From NCBI RefSeq assembly GCF_020921035.1, contig NC_063158.1:22306178-22370177 (forward strand): a stretch of 64,000 nt of DNA, in the 5' to 3' direction. Numbering within the stretch: the stretch's first letter is position 1; each line of letters starts with the position of its first letter. Below are positions 47,766 to 60,336 of this stretch, piece by piece. Below the pieces are notes generated by a model. It ran no database searches. It was not told where the DNA came from and worked only from the letters and a program-made list of their open reading frames with translations. Source of the stretch: Rhodamnia argentea (taxonomy: Eukaryota > Streptophyta > Magnoliopsida > Myrtales > Myrtaceae). The position numbers were made by a program, and so were the translations under genes.

Positions 47766-47983
47766 TAAAAAAAACAAATAAATAGAAGGTAGAGCCATCA
47801 CTTTGAATTGCAATGGAATGATATGAGGATAAATTTGTCTTTTTAATGGAAACGACACCGTTACTATTTTCCAGCTTTATATATATAGATAGAATCAAAA
47901 GCTGTAGAGCGGGAAAAGAGACGAGGAAAGAATCAAAGAGTTGTGCACATCTTTCACAGGTTGTCCCATGATCCCATGAGGCT

Positions 47984-49681
47984 ATGATCCAACAACCCCG
48001 GATTTCAGTCTGGAAGCAAGCCATAGTCGATCGATTGAGAAGATGCGCTAGCAGAAACGAGCTCGAATCCATCTATGCCTCCATGATCAAGCAGAACGCG
48101 GACCAAGATTGCTTCTTGATGAACCAGTTCATCTCCACCTCTTCGACCGTGTACCATGCGGCTTTCGCCGTTTCGGCCTTCACCCGCGTGGAGAATCCCA
48201 ATGCTTTCGTCTACAATGCGATGATCAGATGCTTGGTGCATCGTTGTTTGCCGATTCTGGCTCTCGAGTGTTACAAGTCTATGCTGCTGAGAGGGGATGT
48301 CCATCCTACAAGTTACACTTTCTCGTCGCTGGTCAAAGCCTGCGGTGCGACGCGAGGCTTGGGGTTGGGAGAGAGCGTGCACGGTCACGCCTGGATAAAT
48401 GGGTTCGACTCGCACGTATTCGTGCAGACAGCTCTCATCGATTTGTACGCAAATTTCGGCAAAATTGAGGAGTCGAGGAAGGTGTTTGATGAAATGCACG
48501 AAAGAGACGCTTTCGCCTGGACTACAATGGTCCTGGCTCATGCTCGTTCGAGCGACATGAGTGCTGCCAGGGCATTGTTTGAGGAGATGCCTGAAAGAAA
48601 TGTGGCTACTTGGAATGCTATGATAGATGGGTACGCAAGGTTGGGCGATGTTGAATTGGCCGAGTCGCTGTTTGAACAGATGACGGCGAGGGATATCATC
48701 TCATGGACGACTATGATCACATGCTATTCTCAGAACAGGCGATTCAGAGAAGCATTAACCACGTTTCGAGAGATGACTGCTCATGGAATTACCCCTGATG
48801 AAGTGAGCATTGCTGCCGTAATTTCGGCTTGCGCTCATCTCGGCGCACTAGACGCAGGGAAGGAAATCCATCATTTTGCAATGGAGAACCAATTCTGCAT
48901 TGATGTTTATATTGGATCAGCATTGGTCGATATGTATGCCAAGTGCGGGAGCTTAGGTACCTCCCTTGTGGTGTTTTACAAGTTGCGAGAGAAAAACCTC
49001 TTCTGTTGGAATTCAGTTATTGAAGGGCTTGCAATGCATGGTTGTGCAGAAAATGCGCTTAAAATGTTCGAGAGGATGGGGAAGGAAAAGATAAAGCCTA
49101 ATGGGGTGACATTTGTTAGCGTTTTAAGTGCGTGCACTCATGCTGGGCTAGTAGATGAAGGCCAACGGTGGTTTCGTAGCATGACCGAGGATTATACCAT
49201 CACTCCCGGCGTCGAACACTACGGATGCATGGTTGATTTATTGAGCAAAGCGGGACTGCTGGAAGATGCCCTCGAATTGATTCAGATTATGGAAGTTGAA
49301 CCAAATTCTGTCATTTGGGGTGCATTGCTAGGCGGGTGTAAGCTCCATCGAAATTTGGAGATAGCTCAAGTTGCTGCTAACGCATTGAAGGTTTTGGAGC
49401 CAGAAAATAGTGGGTACCTTGCTCTTTTAGTTAATCTGCACGCGGAAGTGAGTCGGTGGGGAGAGGTTGCAAAGATCAGAGCATCCATGAAAGAACAGAG
49501 AGTGGAGAAGGGATGCCCTGGGGTTAGTTCGATTGAAATGGAAGGTAAGATTCATGAGTTTGCAGCTTCCGATAAAGATCATCCGGATTCCAGCGAGATT
49601 TATTTGTTGCTGGATGAATTGGATGGACAGCTGAAGCTGTCAGGTAGCAGGGAGGAAATTCAACATTTAATTCTTGTTTAG
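47984..49681 (+). CDS. Pentatricopeptide repeat protein, PLS class with E/E+ type C-terminus
   Basis: Intronless 565-aa frame, as usual for plant PPR genes. Such proteins bind organellar RNA sequence-specifically, and the E-type group usually acts in C-to-U editing. Repeats run from about residue 65 to 440 (for example NAFVYNAMIRCLVHR, HVFVQTALIDLYANFGKIEE, RDAFAWTTMVLAHARSSDMS, RNVATWNAMIDGYARLGDVE, RDIISWTTMITCYSQNRRFR, IDVYIGSALVDMYAKCGSLG). E-motif sequence follows (EPNSVIWGALLGGCKLHRNL, SGYLALLVNLHAEVSRWGEV, KGCPGVSSIEMEGKIHEFAA), then SDKDHPDSSEIYLLLDELDG. There is no DYW deaminase domain, so editing would need a partner. The N-terminus is not a strong targeting peptide by eye. Its 3' end faces the OPA3-like gene. 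Confidence 0.95.
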   Translation: MIQQPRISVWKQAIVDRLRRCASRNELESIYASMIKQNADQDCFLMNQFISTSSTVYHAAFAVSAFTRVENPNAFVYNAMIRCLVHRCLPILALECYKSMLLRGDVHPTSYTFSSLVKACGATRGLGLGESVHGHAWINGFDSHVFVQTALIDLYANFGKIEESRKVFDEMHERDAFAWTTMVLAHARSSDMSAARALFEEMPERNVATWNAMIDGYARLGDVELAESLFEQMTARDIISWTTMITCYSQNRRFREALTTFREMTAHGITPDEVSIAAVISACAHLGALDAGKEIHHFAMENQFCIDVYIGSALVDMYAKCGSLGTSLVVFYKLREKNLFCWNSVIEGLAMHGCAENALKMFERMGKEKIKPNGVTFVSVLSACTHAGLVDEGQRWFRSMTEDYTITPGVEHYGCMVDLLSKAGLLEDALELIQIMEVEPNSVIWGALLGGCKLHRNLEIAQVAANALKVLEPENSGYLALLVNLHAEVSRWGEVAKIRASMKEQRVEKGCPGVSSIEMEGKIHEFAASDKDHPDSSEIYLLLDELDGQLKLSGSREEIQHLILV

Positions 49682-50694
49682 GGAGCTCTCAGTTTGTGTA
49701 CTAAGGATTTCAGTTATTTCAGATGCTCAAAGAGCATCTGACTTGATTATATTGCTGCTTAATTTCCTTGAATAACCAAGAAAGTCGCATACTTTGGATA
49801 ACTTCAGGTGACGTCTCAAACCATTCCTTAAGTTCAAAGCTAGGAAAATCTCATGTTTCTACGTGAGAAATACGTTTTAAGTTTACCGCCTCGATGAAAC
49901 ATAAGTTCGGAAGAAATGAGATTGCTTAAAAGGAACTGGGGACTGTTATTCTTGTGAAGAATTGAGACTGATTGACGTCCCAAAACATTCCTTAAGGTGC
50001 TTAAATGGGTATTTCTCGACAATCTATCATGAAATTTCTATGGTGAAACATTTTTCGCCCTTGATGAGCAGTATAGCTTTCTTCAGATTTCCTTGGAACC
50101 CCAACTGACGGTTGTTCCTATTTTGATGCCCATAACGCATATGCAGTCATTGCTGCTCAAATTGTCCTTTATAGACCATGAGGACCCAGTTTTAGATGAA
50201 AAGCAAAATCTACCGGATTATTATGTCGGTGACTTTCTGCAATTACTTCATCAAATCTGCAGTAGACTTCAATTTTCAGCTAAGTTGCAGATGAATCAAG
50301 AAACCAAACTCCTCTATGTTAATCATTCCAGGGTCAAAGATCCTCCGTGGTTGCATTCAATTGCCTGTGAAATTGGCATGATCGAATTTCAATGTCAACA
50401 GAAGTTGCAATACAAATATAACAGTTATTTGCAGGAATGGCAGACTCTTCATTCTAATGTTATTGCAAGGACTAATGAATAATTGTTACAAACTCATGGA
50501 GTAAGCACCTTCCTCTCATCTTCCAAAAATATCTGACTATGTGGCCTTCTATTTCTGAAGAAACAAACCAAGCAAGATACAAATCAAAGAATTGACAAAG
50601 AAGACCAGACGAATTGCTTTCCACAATTGAGAGGACGGTATGGATGAATCTTGTTGTTATCATAGTAATGACTCCTACTCTGCTGGTCAAAGCC
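49682..50694. other. Convergent intergenic/3' UTR space with an unexplained open frame
   Basis: The space lies between the PPR stop and the OPA3-like stop. A plus-strand frame at 50093-50482 (first ATG at 50126, about 118 codons) has unbiased composition but no recognised domain. It may be a chance frame within 3' UTR or a gene remnant. Confidence 0.4.
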
Positions 50695-53600
50695 TCAAAC
50701 TGGTTTCGCTATTTTTGCATCTTCAGAATTAGCATGTTTGAAGTTGAAAAGGCCGGAAAGTCCTCGTCCCTTAGCAAGTTGCTCAAGCTCTGCAAGTTTT
50801 TGCTTGAGAAGTTCCACCTCCTTCTCTAAAGATTCATCCCTTTGCCTCATTGCCTAGAGTGGATGATGGTAATATTAAAAGTACTGGCTACGAACTTGAA
50901 AAGCTATACTTTCTAATCCTGATAAAAGCACTTAATCAGAGAACTGCAACTTCATGAATTGATGACATTACCAATTGGATTAATCAATTTTTTGAAATTT
51001 TTTTACGGGAAAACACATATAATTGCTTCAGATGGATTGCAGTCAACTTTTTTATGAAAATGATGAAATCATGCAAAACATAATAAACTGGATTTGGTCA
51101 TTCACAATATGCAAATATATATAACATATGCATACTAAGCCTCATGTCGCAGGAAATAAGCTGAAAACAACAGCTACATCAAACTTCCCATGGCACAGTA
51201 CTACCCAAATACCATCAACCACTACCGTCTTCAAGCTGAATAAGCTGAAAGACAATTCATCTTGTCTGAAAGCAACTAGCTGGTTCTGCAGTAATTATAT
51301 GGCGCATGGGCTCATTCTATTGGATCCTAATCAGTCCATCTCAGGTATCCAAGAAGCCAAATCATTGGATTTTCTATCTTTTAGGCATAAGAAAAATCTA
51401 GCCAGGAAAAACTACAAAGATGAGGCAAGATATACAACTCTGGAATGAGGAAAAATTGGTTGAATTTTTTTTTCTAGTTATGCATTGAGCTCGGTACTTG
51501 GAAGTATCTATTGAACTCCTCTAAGTAAAGGACACTGAACACAGTTCCGGATTTCCATTGTGCAATTCAAGCCTTGGGTAGTCCACGAACAAGAGAAACC
51601 AGGTATTACTGTTGAGTGATCAAGCCAAGAGACTGCATGGGTGGCTTGGCTATCACCCAAATTGCGCACGCGCGCATACACACACAGAAGGATAAATTTT
51701 AGTTCAGACTTGATCATACAATAACATATTAAGAAGCCTGTTTGATAAACTAAAGCAACCATGCAATACGGTATTATCAAAGGAACAGTATGAGGTGGCT
51801 CCCACAACCAATTCAGCAAATGTAACATATATATGAGCAAATTTTTTTAAATAATATTTCAAGAGTTTGACAGGATCCATCATTAGTGACCGCTTCACGT
51901 TTGCTAAACCAACAATAATGATAAAATGAGAAGCACATTCAAACGCATGATTAATATTTCAGTTTAAGGTAACATTTGGAAATACAGGGGACAAAGTTCA
52001 ATGTGGGAATGAAAACCAACATAAAGTGGTAAAATATAATTAGGATCATTACAGATTACCTCCAGTTCTTCCCTGCGTTTTTCCTCCTTTCTGGCTTCTG
52101 ATTTAGCACTTCTATGCACCTCAAAGATCACAAGAGCTCCAGCTACCTGTCCATGGAGACAAATGGCCATGTAAAAATAGAGTAAGAAGTAAATCATTGA
52201 ATCACTGCTTTAGGAGGGAATGAATGTGAATATCTTTCCGTGCTCTGTGAAAAATGTATAACAGAATCTGCAAAAGACATATGCCTTGGCAAAATGGCAT
52301 TTTGCTGGAAGAGAAAGTTACCAATGTTGATGTTGAACCTACCACTGGAACACAACTTATTCACGATTGCAAGAATGCAAAGAACTCCAGTCATGCATAA
52401 TATAAACACATTCTAAGTCACAGATATAGCTCTCTGAGAAGTTAAACTACCGAAAAGACAAAGAGTTCTCCAATCAGGTCCACTGCAGCCTGTACAGCTT
52501 TCTGTTCATTCAAAGGCCGGATCTCCACGTCAGTTGCATGACCATAGATCCTTCTTTGTATGGTTGTTGTGATTCGATGGTTAGCCTGTATGATCAAGTT
52601 ATTAATGTATATCAGATCCAGTTGTGGCCAACCAGTGCTTGTATCTTCGCATAAATATCAGGAGGGAAAAACCTCCTAGTATGTGCTATATTAAAGAGCA
52701 CACGGTAAGGCACGAGGAGAGGAAAACTGGTGAATTATTATGGGCATGACACAGCTACAATACCGAGAAGTACTTTAAACTTTAAATCAAGGGAAACAAT
52801 TGAACGTGATTCATGACAGGCGACAGCCACAGCCACTTGAGCCACTGATCCACTATGAAGAAGCATTGCCATCAAGCTGATAGAGACCCTACATGCCATC
52901 TGTTGTAAGTCCACTAAGGATTATACACCAAAAAATCACCAGATTCAAGCGCAAGTCCTCTCAACATAAAGACCAGCAAGAGGATAATTTCCAATTCCAA
53001 AACAAAAGGATGGCAAGGGAACAATTTCCAGTGCTGCCATTGCCAAGGAGGAACTCTTTAGCATGCACTGTTTCAAAAGTTCAGTGGTACAAAATGCATC
53101 AACATAACCAGTATTACCCATGAAACTGATTGGATAATAAATACCGGTGAATCCATTATGTAATCATAAGAACACCATCATTTCTGGGACGAAAAAGGAG
53201 AAAATTTTGAAGGCCAGAACGGCGCCACAAGGAGAATCTGCAACATTCTGGTCTAGAGCAGCATAGCACAACATTGACTCTCAAAGACCAAATGAGGAAG
53301 ACATCGGAGATCGACCAAGAAATTGAAGTTTAGTGCCTAGAAAGCATATCACAATCAAAGCCTCAATTCAGCGCATGCTGCCATGGCAGAAAACCTTAAG
53401 CTCTTCTCGTGTCTGCCAGTTTGATTAAAAACCGGTCATTCGGTATCTCCTAAATGAGTCCAAGCTATACTCACTCTCTCATCCAACCAAACGTCCCTTC
53501 TGATTGTTCTATGAAGACATTCATCAGCAATAACTAGAATCCTGCATTGATCGACAATCGCCACTAAGCGCGAACATCACATTCATTTCTCTCCACTCCC

Positions 53601-53922
53601 TTCAATTAAATCACATTACCCCCGCGAATCACCTGAAAGGCCAAACTAACTCGTGAGAACACTCGACCCGCTACTTCGCGAAACCCCCGATCGAGGGACC
53701 TCGAAAGATCGTCACTTTCTCCCACCAACGAGCTCAGCACATCGCGAACGATCTGTTTCCCACACGCGAGAAAGGGAAAGGGGGATCGCAAACCTGAGCG
53801 AAGCCGACGATGAACTCGCGGAACCGCGGGTGGAGAGCGGCCTGTTGCTTGAGCCGGCTCGCGACGGGCTTGCTCAGCGTCTTGACGACCAGGGTCCCGA
53901 GCTTCAGCAGCGGAAGAACCAT
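50695..53922 (-). CDS. OPA3: OPA3-like protein
   Basis: Four exons on the minus strand, all phase 0: 53922-53794, 52585-52451, 52146-52060 and 50853-50695, giving 169 aa. OPA3 family proteins are mitochondrial membrane-associated; the plant member's exact role is unclear. The N-terminus MVLPLLKLGTLVVKTLSKPV then ASRLKQQAALHPRFREF is the family signature. ANHRITTTIQRRIYGHATDV-EIRPLNEQKAVQ follows, then a hydrophobic segment (about 76-98, DLIGELFVFSVAGALVIFEV), a basic/acidic run (RSAKSEARKEEKRREELE), and a C-terminal coiled coil (KEVELLKQKLAELEQLAKGR). Introns 1 and 3 are about 1.2 kb each. The downstream end converges on the PPR gene. Confidence 0.92.
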
Positions 53923-55003
53923 TTAGCGAATTGGGTCACGGGGATTCTTCGAACTGGCGACGATGGATGGATCAAGAAAGCGACTTTCGAAGGCTTCTCC
54001 TTGATTGGGGCGAGAAGGTAGAGCGGAGAGAAATCGGTATATAAAGGAGGGACTCGTGGGAAAGTTCGTTGACTGAGCAACGGAACGAGTTTCTTGGGGA
54101 AGAAGGCTGATGTAGAGAGAGAGAGAGAAGAGAGAGAGAGCGACGTCGGAGGAAGAAGAAGGCATGAACACGAAGAAGTCGTCCGACTTGGGAGGCCAAA
54201 GCGGAGAATATGATTCGAGCGGAGCTCGGTTTCCTTTTTCCTCTGTTTTCTCTGAATTATGTTGACCGATCGCTACGAAAAATTTCCACTTGCAGTAATA
54301 ATGATATTTTACGATGAGTATCCTTGATAAATAAATAAATAATTCCAACGCTTGTCAACAAAATCCAAACAAAAAAAAGCTTTTAGAGAGACTTTTCCAA
54401 AAAGATGTTGACTTTGACTCATTTGAGGGAACAATATTTCGATTTACAATTCACGCTGCTGCGTATGTTATATATTACGTGCAGAGTGCAAACCCTGCTT
54501 CTTCACTCACGCGTCCTCGCTTCCTACCGTCCTTCCCTTCTCAAGTGAAAGAGGGGATCCGGATCGCCTAACATTGAAATTTTCATAACATGCGTGACAT
54601 TATTCAAATTATGCTGTTTAAATGAAAATAGACGACATGATTTGGGCCACGTTTGGGATTCAAAATTTTTCAAATAAAAAAAAAATTTGTCCATATTTTT
54701 TCCCTCCCTTTTAACACATGACGTGGCTCAAATCAAGTTGTTTGAGTAATGTCACGCCCGTCACGGAAATCCCAATATTAGGCGATCCAAATCCATGAAA
54801 AGGGTGACCCCTAGAGCAACCATGGGTGATCTTGGATTATGTGTGGATGGGATATGTAGCTTGAAATTCATTGTTGAATGAGAGGATAATAATCATAGAT
54901 TTGACATTTTTGAATAATGTGTTAGATATGGAAAGTAAAGTTGAAGGTGACTGTTTGTAATTGTCCATAGATTCTTTTATGCCCAAAACAACCGAAACCC
55001 CTT
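53923..55003. other. OPA3-like promoter side and intergenic
   Basis: The stretch to about 54230 is likely 5' UTR/promoter, with GA tracts near 54116-54140. The rest is AT-rich with nothing recognised. Confidence 0.4.
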
Positions 55004-56861
55004 TTAGGGTGAGTTTGGTTCGACATTTAGAAGTAGCATTTGGCCCCGAATGCTCCTTTGAAAAATGTTGAACTGTTTGGCAAGCATTTCGAAGGAGCAT
55101 TTGGCCAAATATTCCTCTTGGGAAGGCTGAGAAAGCCCAATGCTAGAAGCCCCAAGATTAGGCTTTTCAGCATTTTCGGGATGCTAAGGATGGGATTAAT
55201 GAAATATGTTGACTTGCCTTTTTTGCCCTCAAACTTTTTCAAAAGTCCAAGTTTGCCCTTTTGGTAGCCCCGCTCTCTTTTCTTCAACATCGATCGATAG
55301 AGAGACTTCTTTTGCGCCTCGCCGTAGCGTCTTCTCCCTTGCGTCGGGTCGCTCTCCCTCCGTTTGCTCCCTCGCGTTTGGTCGCTCCTTCGCTCGATTT
55401 CTCCCTCGCTCGAACGCGCTCTTTCGCTAAGACCGGGTGACTTTTCTTCGCTCTCTCCCTCGCTTAACTAGTTGGTGGCGTTGATTTGAGCAGATCTTAG
55501 GGTTTCCATGTTGCTATTTTGTTTCCCCCTTCAATGCGCCAATTGTACCACTCTTGGAAAGGGATCCGATCGATTGATTCCCTAAGAGCTTTAGCAATTT
55601 TTTTTTCCAAAGATAATCAAACAAAATATGGCCTCTGGTATCAAAAATTAGGATAGATTGGTAGCAAGGTAACCAATTTCCCTACCCGCAGAGATTGTGA
55701 CAAACTAGGTGCAAAAGAGGTAAAGTTTTGGAAGGAAAGGCGATGCATTATGTATTCTCAGGGGGATTGAGATCTGTAAGAACTATGATTAGTATAACTT
55801 CTATCCGAGCTTTGCGAAAGACCAGCAAAGTTATGTGCGGTGAAGCCAAAATTAGCATACGTAACAGGGGAGACTAACTTGTGACTTGTTAGTAATGCAA
55901 CTCTTGTAAAGAGATCAGTATGAGAAGCATGATAAGACAAGGCGTTTGTGGTCATGTGCCCCGAGATTGTGTTGAAGGATTTTGTTTTTGGGGTGGTTCC
56001 TCTATAAGGCTGCCGAAGTTATTATTATTTTTTTTTGGTAAGGCTGCCGAAGTTATTATTGTAAGTGATTATTCAAAAATCCCACTCTACTTATACTGTG
56101 TTATGTAATAAATCTCATTTTGCTTATTGTTCTCTGCTGAGGCTCAAAGAACTCGGATATAAAAGGATATGAAGTGAAAATTGTGCATATGGATCTTTTT
56201 TCCCTTAATTTGTTAGGGTTCTTGCTGCTCTTCTTTCCCCAAAAAAATTTGCAACCTTTATTGCATGGAAACTTAGCATATACATGCTTATCATGTTCAC
56301 CAGGACCCAGGTTGAAAGATGAACTCAAAACTGGATATCTAGAATGGCATACTTCAATTATAAGTAACAATATGTAACAGACGTCATATGCTTGCTCTAA
56401 TGATCACATGCTTGGTAAGCTATGGTGTATATATAGGGAAGCCTCAATAGACTTTTCTACCGGATTTGATTTTTTTTTCTCCTTTTTGCTCCTTTTAGTT
56501 CAATAAAGGGTTGTGTCTGTATTCCTTCCTTACGCCCCATCCACTTTTATGCTCCTTTTAGTTCAATAAAGGGATCCGATATGATCGTTTTGAACTGCTG
56601 AAATTGTGTTTCATGTGGCGTTTGTATTGATTTTCAACCCGATCTTATGATTCAAGTGCTCTATTTTATGATATGTTTTGTCATTTGCATTAGTCTTTGA
56701 TTAAAGTTTTTAGAACAATTATGTTGATGGAATGTTTGCTAAGTTCTTCTTGAGTCCATGCTCCTATTTTAGAGACATTATGGGCTTATATGTTTGCGTG
56801 GATGTATTTTGCTGGCTGAATTAGGTTTTGTTTGTGGTCTTTTCTATTGTTTTAATAGTAG

Positions 56862-57845
56862 ATGGCAAGTTCATCAAAGGAAAAAGCTGTTTGGAGCTCG
56901 GAGGATGTAGAAACCTTTTGTAGGTTGTGCGTTGAAGAAATTGAAAAAGGCAACCGTCCTTCAAACAACAAAAGGGATGGATGGACAGTCATAATTAACA
57001 AGTTTGAGGAGCAAAGGCACAAAAAGTATGATAAAAATAAAATGAAGAGTAAGTGGGACAATCTTAAGGACGATTGGAGACGATGGAGGTCATTGACTAC
57101 GAAAGAAACGGGAGTAGGATGGGATCCAATGAAGAATACTATTGATGCAAGCGAGAAATGGTGGGAGAAGAAAATTCAGGTTTTTGTTCTCTTATTTGGT
57201 TACTTTTTTTTTTTTTCAAAGTTCACTTTATAATATAACTCATGAACATATTTAATATAACAGGAAAATCCTAAGTTTAGAGCTTTTAAAACGAAAGGCA
57301 TTAAGCCGAGCCTTCAAGCTTTGATGGACAAAATGTTCGGTGATACGGTTGCCACTGGAAGTGTCACATGGACACCTGGGCGCGGTTTGTGTGTTGATAA
57401 GGATGATGTGGCCACACAACTTGATATTGAGGATTGTGTAGGTTCTACCGATGACAATATAGAGTGTAGTGTTGGTGAAAAGACTGTGGATCGGGCTCAA
57501 AGCAAAAAAAGAGCATCGCAAAGTTCAGTGAGGCATGCACCAAATAAGAAACAAAAGAAATTGAGTACAAGTGCCGAGTTAAGTTCACAAATGGAAAGAA
57601 ATGTTTTAGCTTTTGAAACTAGGAGCAATGCCCCAACTGTTGTGAGGGAATTTGATCCTTACAAAGAAATCATGGACGCTTTGGATGGCATACCTGAGAT
57701 TATGCAAGATGGAGAGCTATACCTTTTTTCACTAGAACATTTTGCAGAAAAGAAGGATTTTAGGCAAATCTTCATGAACTTACGTGACAACGAGAAAAAA
57801 GTCCAATGGATCAAGCGTCAGTTCGAGAAGCATACTTCAAAGTAG
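56862..57845 (+). CDS. Harbinger Myb/SANT-like DNA-binding protein
   Basis: Two exons, 56862-57179 and 57264-57845, phase 0, giving 299 aa. In PIF/Harbinger elements this partner protein binds the element ends and helps bring the transposase into the nucleus. The N-terminal Myb/SANT-like domain (about 8-105) has the spaced aromatic pattern VWSSEDVETFCRLCVEEIEK, DGWTVIINKFEEQ, KSKWDNLKDDWRRWRSL and DASEKWWEKKIQENPKFRAF. A basic, likely nuclear-localising stretch (SKKRASQSSVRHAPNKKQKK) precedes an acidic, helical C-terminus. The start is the ATG of MASSSKEKAVWS, after a stop upstream. No frame damage is visible. Confidence 0.9.
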
Positions 57846-58097
57846 GAATGCTCGTTATTTATTTTGACTTTTTCATATGCTATGTTGCTGTAATAGACCG
57901 ATTTGGTGTTCTCTTTGCACTACTTATTTGTATTAGTTAGACTATTTCTTTGTGAGACTCTGTTATTTTAAGTTGGTGTTATCTTTATTTTGTGGAGGTT
58001 GCATATTTATGATGGTCAATTTGTGTGATGTTGATGAATGATTTACATAACTTGTTACATCTCTTATTCTAACCTCATTTTGTTATTTTATCCAGTT

Positions 58098-59450
58098 ATG
58101 GATAAAAGTGCTCTTGACAGGGAAACCCAAGCAATAGTGCATGTAAAAGAGGAAGATGAATTTTTGTTAGCTTGCACAGTCGCCCATTTTGTAGCTGTTT
58201 ATCGGACAAGATACCGATACAAACAACCGTGCATGACCTCATCATATACAGGAAATGCATGGTTAAGAGAGCTAATGGATATTGATGCTAATTCGATAAG
58301 GTGTTATAGAATGCTTAGAATGGATAGAGCTGTCTTTAATAATTTAACGCAGGAATTAGTGACACGATATGATCTTCAAGGATCTAGGAATATTGATGTT
58401 GTAGAAATGGTGGGAATGTTTCTTCATATTTTAGGACATGGTGTAAGTAACAAGTTAGCACAAGAGCGCTTTCAGCACTCTGGGGAAACCATATGCAGAT
58501 TATTTAGCTTAGTGCTAGATAAAGTATGTGAAATGGGAGCATATTTGATTCAACCATTCGATCGACAATTCGAGGAAGTTCCAAAGAAGATCCGGAATAA
58601 TCAAAGATTTTATCCACATTTTAAGGTTAGTTATGATTATACAATAGAAAGGATGAGCATAAATATAAATCAAGTAATATTTGCATTCTTGTTTTAGGAT
58701 TGCATTGGAGCTATAGATGGTACGCATATCCCAGCGGTGGTACCTACACAAGATCAGCTTCGTTTTATTGGACGAAAAGGAACATCGACGCAAAACGTGA
58801 TGGCTGTGTGCAATTTTAACATGGAATTTACTTTTGTAATGGCCGGTTGGGAGGGAACAGCTCATGATACACGTATTTTCTATGAAGCAATCCGTGAGAA
58901 CACTTATCCTCATCCTCCGAAAGGTTCGTCAATTGATGGTTTTTATATATTTCTTTATGTATGTGGTATATGTTGTTTAAATTTATGTAATCGTTGTGTA
59001 GGTAAATACTATTTGGTAGATGCTGGATATCCAAATCTCACGGGTTATTTGGGGCCATACAAAGAAGTTAGATATCATTTGCCCGAGTTTCAACGAGGTC
59101 CCGCACCTACAGGTCATAAAGAAGTGTTCAACTGTGCCCACTCCTCACTGCGATCAACAATTGAGCGAACCTTTGGTGTATTGAAAAAGAAGTGGAAGAT
59201 TCTAAAGGGTATGCCTAGTTATCCATATCAAAAGCAAGTGAAAATTGTGATAGCGGCAATAACTTTGCACAATTACATACGAAAAAATGCCGTGGATGAT
59301 GCACATTTTGCAAGAGTAGATTTGGATCCCAATTTATATATAGTAGATTCCGATGATGTAAATGGGGAGGGTAGTGCTTCAAATGATGATGCAACATCTG
59401 ACATGGCACGTTTGCGTGATCAAATAGCTCGTAGTTTAAGAAATGTTTAA
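58098..59450 (+). CDS. PIF/Harbinger DDE transposase (HARBI1-like nuclease)
   Basis: Three exons, 58098-58625, 58698-58923 and 59002-59450, giving 400 aa, the usual size. It cuts and reinserts the element at TTA/TAA targets. An acceptor just before the ATG (TATCCAG at 58089-58095) suggests an intron in the 5' UTR. The N-terminal helical DNA-binding part includes LDIDANSIRCYRMLRMDR-like sequence (MDIDANSIRCYRMLRMDRAV). The catalytic triad is readable as D183 in GAIDGTHIPA, D233 in GWEGTAHDTRIF and E306 in STIERTFGVLKKKWKIL. The tail is acidic. No stops or frameshifts were seen, so it may be active. Confidence 0.93.
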
Positions 59451-60336
59451 GGATGTTTGCAAAAGTACCTTGTGGTGTATGTTCCCATGAATGTTCTGTC
59501 TTGGTATAGCATTTTGATTTGTCTCGACACTAGTACGAAGCATCGGTGAAGTCAAGAAGCGAGAAGAAGGCCATTTCCACGGTGTTTCCCCGCCTCTGCC
59601 ATATCTCTCTCTTTGTATTTTGCATGCTTGACTGCGACTTCTACATTGGCGATGCAATGTGGGTAACTCTCCTTTTTTTTGTTATGACAGAGCACTTTGA
59701 TTTTTCATTTTCTTTTTTTAAATCTGATCGAGATTTGATAATGAATAGATTGATAGCTCCCCTGTTTCGAGAGTTATTTTTTTTTTAATCGTTTCATTAC
59801 CATTTTTTTTTTTTGTGGCCGGGAGCTTCCTCATTGCGGGACTACGTGCGCGACATGATCAATTATAGGGTGATTCTCCATATTCCAATTACCAACGTGC
59901 GCGACATGATCAACTAAGAAAATCGGCATCCGTCATCGAGCACATATTGTATTTTTGGAGAAGTAAGAAATCAATCAAAAAGGATTGCCAAAGATCTATC
60001 GATAGCAAATAAATCATGCAAAGAAGAGAGAATGAAACAATTATTTTCAAAATAAATTTGCTAGAACAAATTAATCAATGGGCAAAACTAAATTAATTCA
60101 TATTTTTAACATTGTTGGCAATCTTTTCAATTTTAAACCAATTAAAAATAAATAGCATAAAATAGTCACCCAAAGGAGCTTTCCTAATGTATTTCTACCA
60201 AACAGCATTTAACCCAAAGCCCCTTGAAAATGTTAAGTTTACCAAACAGTCTTTGCATTTCCACAAGTAGCTTTTAGCTTTTAGCATTTGCATTCCCCCA
60301 AAGCTCTTTCCAAATGTCGAACCAAACCCACCCTTA

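Larger units (their letters stand above)
55007..60333 (+). mobile_element. Apparently intact PIF/Harbinger DNA transposon
   Basis: The 5,327-bp element has terminal inverted repeats GGGTGAGTTTGGTTCGACAT on the left and, from the complement of the right end, GGGTGGGTTTGGTTCGACAT, one mismatch in 20, with similarity continuing (TTAGAAG versus TTGGAAAG). TTA flanks both sides (55004-55006 and 60334-60336), the superfamily's 3-bp target. Inside are the two expected genes in the same orientation, a Myb/SANT-like protein and a DDE transposase, both with open, spliceable frames. Subterminal regions are rich in GCATTTGG/CCAAATGC motifs. The 5' region also has small duplications (about 56007-56060 and 56490-56573). 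Confidence 0.93.

Noticed and set aside
48005..48541. 178-codon minus-strand frame opposite the PPR gene
   Set aside because: It is an antisense shadow of a clear PPR reading frame.
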